This document shows positions 5,190 through 7,755 of a stretch of DNA of 7,755 nucleotides, one piece after another (within the stretch, counting starts at the first letter, position 1; every line of letters begins with the position of its first letter). The position numbers and the translations under genes were made by a program. The notes beneath the pieces were generated by a model, which did not search any database, was not told where the DNA came from, and was given only the letters and a program-made list of their open reading frames with translations. The stretch covers positions 1 to 7,755 of the forward strand of contig CAMWIG010000092.1 of the NCBI GenBank assembly GCA_947174295.1, given 5' to 3'. This DNA comes from an uncultured Alistipes sp. GTDB lineage: Bacteria; Bacteroidota; Bacteroidia; Bacteroidales; Rikenellaceae.

Positions 5190-6500
5190 CTATTCTCCGA
5201 CTATTTCGGCCGTCAGGTCGTGCGCGTCGTCGATACCCGTCATACGCACACGACATATCTTATTTATGCACTCCCGGTCGTAGGGCGCCTTCACCCTCAA
5301 ATAATTGCCCGTATATCCGAACATCATGCCGCCGCGCATCGTGCTTTCGAACAGCACCGTATCTTCACGTCCCACGCCGCGGGCGCAGAAATCGCCGTGC
5401 AACCGGCCGCAAAGACGCTCCAACTCCTCGACACGCGCCGTCGCCACCGACGGCTGCACACGCCCCGACATCTCCGCGGCCGGGGTGCCCGGACGCACCG
5501 AGAAGGGGAATATGTGAAGAAACGCCGGAGCGATTCGCTCCAAAAACTCATACGTTTCACGGAAATCGGCGTCGCTCTCGGTCGGAAAACCGACTATGAC
5601 ATCTATGCCGATGAACGCATCGGGCATAAGACGCCGCACCTCGGCTATGCGCTCGGCGAATCGCGCCGTGGTGTAACGACGGCGCATAAGTCCCAGAATA
5701 CGGTCGCATCCGCTTTGAAGCGGAATATGAAAATGGTGCTGGAACTTCGGCGAGGCGGCACAGAATGCGATAATCTCGTCGGTCAGCAGATTGGGCTCGA
5801 TGGACGAAATACGGTAGCGTTCGATTCCCTCCACCTCGTCCAGCGCCCGCAGAAGGTCGATGAAACGCTCGCCGGTGGTTCTTCCGAAATCGCCGGTATT
5901 TACCCCCGTAATGACAATCTCCTTCTGTCCGGCCTCGGCGATTCGACGGGCCTCGGCCACTATGTCGGCAATCGGCATATTGCGGCTCGACCCTCGCGCA
6001 TAGTGAATCGTACAGTAGGAGCAGCAGTAGTCGCAGCCGTCCTGCACTTTCAGAAACGCGCGGGTGCGGTCGCCGCTCGAAAAGGCCGCGAAGAAACGGG
6101 TGAGCTCCTCCGTGGCACAGGAATAGACCTGCGCATCGCCCTTGCCAGACAGTTCGACCACGCGTTTATATAAATCACCCTTATCATTATTGCTCAATAC
6201 TATATCCACGCCCTCTATTTCGGCTATTTCGTAGGGTTTCAACTGTGCGTAACAACCCGTCACGGCTATTATCGCCTGCGGGTTGCGGCGATGAAGCTTG
6301 CGTATGAGATTGCGGCATTTCTTATCGGCATGTTCGGTTACCGAACACGTATTGACTACGCATATGTCGGCCTGCTCATTCGCTCCTACACGGACGAAAC
6401 CGCCCTCCTCGAAACGCCGGGCCAACGTCGAACTCTCCGAGAAATTCAACTTGCAGCCGAGGGTATGGAAATTTACTCTGCGCTGGTTCATTTTTACCAT
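5190..6500 (-). CDS. mtaB: tRNA (N6-threonylcarbamoyladenosine(37)-C2)-methylthiotransferase MtaB
   Basis: MtaB is a radical-SAM iron-sulfur enzyme that adds a methylthio group to t6A37 of tRNAs reading ANN codons, giving ms2t6A. The N-terminal UPF0004 domain shows its three cluster cysteines: TLGCKLN (Cys16), VNTCSVTEHADKKCR (Cys52) and VTGCYAQLKP (Cys83). The radical-SAM motif GCDYCCSYC supplies CX3CX2C (Cys156, 160, 163). Further family motifs follow: GVNTGDFG, SSIEP, HIPLQSGCDRIL and IGIDVIVGFPTE. A C-terminal TRAM-like segment (about 375-435) binds tRNA. At 436 residues it is full length, and KLN after the first Cys, with the overall pattern, favours MtaB over MiaB or RimO. A second start at Met4 (6491) is possible. 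It is transcribed divergently from the metal permease, with a leader of only a few bases if the weak promoter at 6519-6526 is used. No terminator other than the repeat hairpins follows. Confidence 0.95.
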   Translation of the reverse strand: MVKMNQRRVNFHTLGCKLNFSESSTLARRFEEGGFVRVGANEQADICVVNTCSVTEHADKKCRNLIRKLHRRNPQAIIAVTGCYAQLKPYEIAEIEGVDIVLSNNDKGDLYKRVVELSGKGDAQVYSCATEELTRFFAAFSSGDRTRAFLKVQDGCDYCCSYCTIHYARGSSRNMPIADIVAEARRIAEAGQKEIVITGVNTGDFGRTTGERFIDLLRALDEVEGIERYRISSIEPNLLTDEIIAFCAASPKFQHHFHIPLQSGCDRILGLMRRRYTTARFAERIAEVRRLMPDAFIGIDVIVGFPTESDADFRETYEFLERIAPAFLHIFPFSVRPGTPAAEMSGRVQPSVATARVEELERLCGRLHGDFCARGVGREDTVLFESTMRGGMMFGYTGNYLRVKAPYDRECINKICRVRMTGIDDAHDLTAEIVGE

Positions 6501-6518
6501 GTTATGAATTACACGTCG

Positions 6519-6550
6519 CGAAATTACGAAAAGGAGACGAAAATTATAAA
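6519..6550 (-). promoter_or_regulatory. Possible mtaB promoter
   Basis: The minus strand has TAATTTCG (6519-6526), 7 of 8 to TAnnTTTG, about 18 bases before the ATG at 6500. TTTA (6547-6550) lies 20 bases further upstream as a 3-of-4 -33 match. The spacing is right but both boxes are imperfect, so this is a candidate only. Confidence 0.35.
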
Positions 6551-6559
6551 TATTTTAAG

Positions 6560-6567
6560 TAAATTTG
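6560..6567 (+). promoter_or_regulatory. -7 box of the metal permease promoter
   Basis: TAAATTTG matches the Bacteroidota -7 consensus TAnnTTTG exactly and lies 33 bases before the permease ATG. I see no TTTG at the expected -33 position. The box overlaps the left arm of the dyad at 6561-6580, so a protein bound there would block it. Confidence 0.55.
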
Positions 6568-6580
6568 CGCGCACAAATTT
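6561..6580. promoter_or_regulatory. 20-base dyad over the metal permease start site, candidate operator
   Basis: AAATTTG (6561-6567) and CAAATTT (6574-6580) are perfect inverted arms around CGCGCA. Counting the centre, 9 of 10 base pairs are symmetric. The dyad covers the -7 box and the predicted transcription start of an ABC-3 metal permease. Size and place suit a dimeric metal-sensing repressor of the Fur/Zur or DtxR/MntR kind. It does not match a specific operator consensus that I know, so the regulator is unassigned. Confidence 0.45.
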
Positions 6581-6600
6581 TAAGGAGTGCCACACGAGAC

Positions 6601-7434
6601 ATGGAGTTCATTCACGATGCGATGCAATACGAATATCTGGCCAATGCCCTGTACGCCTGCATTCTGGCAGGCATAACCTGCGGCATTGTCGGAACTTATG
6701 TCGTATGCCGCAGGCTGGTGTTCCTCTCGGGCGGCATAACTCACGCGTCGTTCGGCGGATTGGGCATAGCGTTCTACCTCGGAGCCAATCCGATCGTCGG
6801 GGCGATGCTGTTCGCCGTCGCATCGTCGCTCGGAATAGAGTGGGCCGGCAGCCGCGGACGCATCCGCGAAGATTCGGCAATAGGCATAATATGGTCTGTC
6901 GGAATGGCCGTAGGCGCACTGTTCATGTCGCTGCGCCCGGGCTATACGTCGGGAGATCTGGCAAGCTACCTGTTCGGAAGCATCGTCACCGTCACACGCG
7001 GCGACGTCGCGGCCTTGGGGCTGCTCACGGCAGCTGTCGTAGCCGGCGCGGCGCTGTGGCTGCGCCAAATCATGTTCGTAGCCTTCGACCGCACTTTCGC
7101 CCGAAGTCAGGGCATACGCACCGGCGCGGTTTCATACATCATGGCTGCGGTAATAGCAGTGACGATAGTTCTGTCGATTCGCATCATGGGCATCGTGCTG
7201 CTGATTTCGCTGCTCACGATGCCGGTCGTCATTGTCAACACACTCACACGCTCGTACCGCGCAATCGCGCTGTGGGCCACGGTTGCAGCCGTGACCGGGA
7301 ACGTCGCAGGCCTGATTCTGAGCTACTATTTCGAAGTTCCGCCCGGCGCCGCGATAATATTTGTGCTCACATTTGCGCTTATTACAGTAAAACTGCTATC
7401 TTTGCGTAGCAAAATGCCGAAGAGAGACCGATGA
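6601..7434 (+). CDS. ABC-3 family metal ion ABC transporter permease (ZnuB-like)
   Basis: A 277-residue inner-membrane permease of the ZnuB/MntB/TroC family, which imports Zn2+, Mn2+ or Fe2+ with a binding protein and an ATPase. It has about eight hydrophobic segments. Family signatures include RRLVFLSGGITHASFGGLG (38-56), EDSAIGIIWSVGMAVG (90-105), and the C-terminal MGIVLLISLLTMPVVIVN run followed by LTRSYR and VPPGAAIIFVLTF (247-259). The metal cannot be told from sequence. Neither the ATPase nor the substrate-binding protein is in the window, and the upstream gene is divergent, so they must be encoded elsewhere. The ATG at 6601-6603 fits the family's N-terminus. AAGGAG (6582-6587) lies 13 bases upstream, a rather long spacing. 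An in-frame TTG at 6565 would overlap the -7 box and is unlikely. The gene overlaps the next one by ATGA. Confidence 0.93.
   Translation: MEFIHDAMQYEYLANALYACILAGITCGIVGTYVVCRRLVFLSGGITHASFGGLGIAFYLGANPIVGAMLFAVASSLGIEWAGSRGRIREDSAIGIIWSVGMAVGALFMSLRPGYTSGDLASYLFGSIVTVTRGDVAALGLLTAAVVAGAALWLRQIMFVAFDRTFARSQGIRTGAVSYIMAAVIAVTIVLSIRIMGIVLLISLLTMPVVIVNTLTRSYRAIALWATVAAVTGNVAGLILSYYFEVPPGAAIIFVLTFALITVKLLSLRSKMPKRDR
7372..7404 (+). promoter_or_regulatory. Internal promoter for the LptF/LptG-type gene
   Basis: TTTG (7372-7375) is followed after 21 bases by TATCTTTG (7397-7404), both exact matches to the Bacteroidota -33/-7 consensus. The -7 box ends 26 bases before the ATG at 7431, giving a leader of about 20 bases. 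The promoter lies inside the last codons of the metal permease gene, so the downstream gene can be expressed independently of metal control. Confidence 0.6.
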
Positions 7435-7755
7435 AAACCATACATAAACTCGTATTGAAGTCCTACTTGGGCCCGATGATTCTGACCTTCTTCATCGTCA
7501 TGTTCGTGCTGATGATGAACTTCGTATGGCGATATATCGACGAACTCGTCGGCAAGGGGCTCGACGCGAGCATCATCATCGAACTGATGTCCTATGCCAT
7601 GGCCAACATGATCCCGATGGGACTGCCGCTCTCGATGCTGCTGGCGGCGATCATGACCATGGGCAACCTGGGCGAAAACTACGAACTGCTGGCCATGAAG
7701 TCGGCCGGCATGTCGCTCATCCGCATCACCAAACCGCTGATCATCCTCGTAAGCG
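7431..7755 (+). CDS. LptF/LptG (YjgP/YjgQ) family permease, cut by right window edge
   Basis: My translation from the ATG at 7431-7433 gives 108 codons, starting MKTIHKLVLKSYLGPMILTF. It continues with a first membrane helix, then WRYIDELVGKGLDASIIIEL, a second membrane segment (MIPMGLPLSMLLAAIMTMGN), then GENYELLAMKSAGMSLIRIT. This is the conserved N-terminal half of the membrane domain of LptF and LptG, which with the LptB ATPase extract lipopolysaccharide from the inner membrane. The ELxAMKSAG turn is typical. Whether it is the F or G partner cannot be decided, and Bacteroidota proteins often carry a neutral name. Its ATG overlaps the stop of the metal permease (ATGA), but it has its own promoter at 7372-7404. 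The fragment covers about a quarter to a third of the usual length. Confidence 0.93.
   Translation, partial: MKTIHKLVLKSYLGPMILTFFIVMFVLMMNFVWRYIDELVGKGLDASIIIELMSYAMANMIPMGLPLSMLLAAIMTMGNLGENYELLAMKSAGMSLIRITKPLIILVS

Noticed and set aside
5220..6173. 317-codon plus-strand open frame opposite mtaB
   Set aside because: The minus strand carries all MtaB cysteines and motifs; the plus frame shows no recognisable protein.
6565..6600. TTG at 6565 as the start of the metal permease
   Set aside because: It lies within the -7 box and would add residues that do not fit the family's N-terminus. The ATG at 6601 fits.
6291..7409. 372-codon plus-strand open frame overlapping mtaB and the metal permease in another frame
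   Set aside because: It crosses a divergent promoter region and reads as Arg/His-rich noise. The permease frame is the real one.

Overview
The window looks like a stretch of core chromosome from a Bacteroidota species, most likely a high-GC member of the Bacteroidales such as Alistipes/Rikenellaceae. That placement rests on recognisable Bacteroidota-type FloA, NfeD, SPOR, MtaB and LptF/LptG proteins, on exact copies of the Bacteroidota -7 promoter box (TAnnTTTG) in front of genes, and on scarce Shine-Dalgarno sites. GC content appears moderately high by eye. The genus is an inference. No RNA gene, CRISPR array, insertion sequence or phage gene is visible, and no gene-free stretch exceeds 160 bases.

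Positions 1-5189 (minus strand) hold one tightly packed operon, read from right to left: a two-pass membrane protein with a four-helix sensor-like periplasmic domain, the potassium channel subunit trkH, a secreted protein with two SPOR-like domains, a short NfeD protein and the flotillin-like scaffold floA, which runs off the left edge. Gaps are 8-43 bases, and the SPOR gene starts inside the end of trkH. The theme is cell-envelope and membrane organisation.

The striking defect is in trkH. Two in-frame stops, TAG and TGA three codons apart, interrupt an otherwise intact gene just before the fourth pore loop. The remaining 66 codons after the second stop, including the GNVGPG filter, are preserved in the same frame.

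The operon is preceded by two 63-base direct repeats. Their outer arms are identical (44 of 44 bases), and their 19-base cores differ but stay self-complementary. Each copy carries a complete Bacteroidota promoter pointing into the operon, so the leader is a tandem repeat-borne double promoter.

Positions 5190-6500 (minus strand) hold mtaB, the tRNA ct6A37/t6A37 methylthiotransferase. Its stop codon directly abuts the outer repeat. Divergent from it, positions 6601-7755 (plus strand) hold an ABC-3 family metal permease whose promoter overlaps a 20-base dyad that could be a metal-responsive operator. An overlapping (ATGA) LptF/LptG-type permease gene follows and runs off the right edge. It has its own strong-looking promoter inside the end of the metal permease gene.
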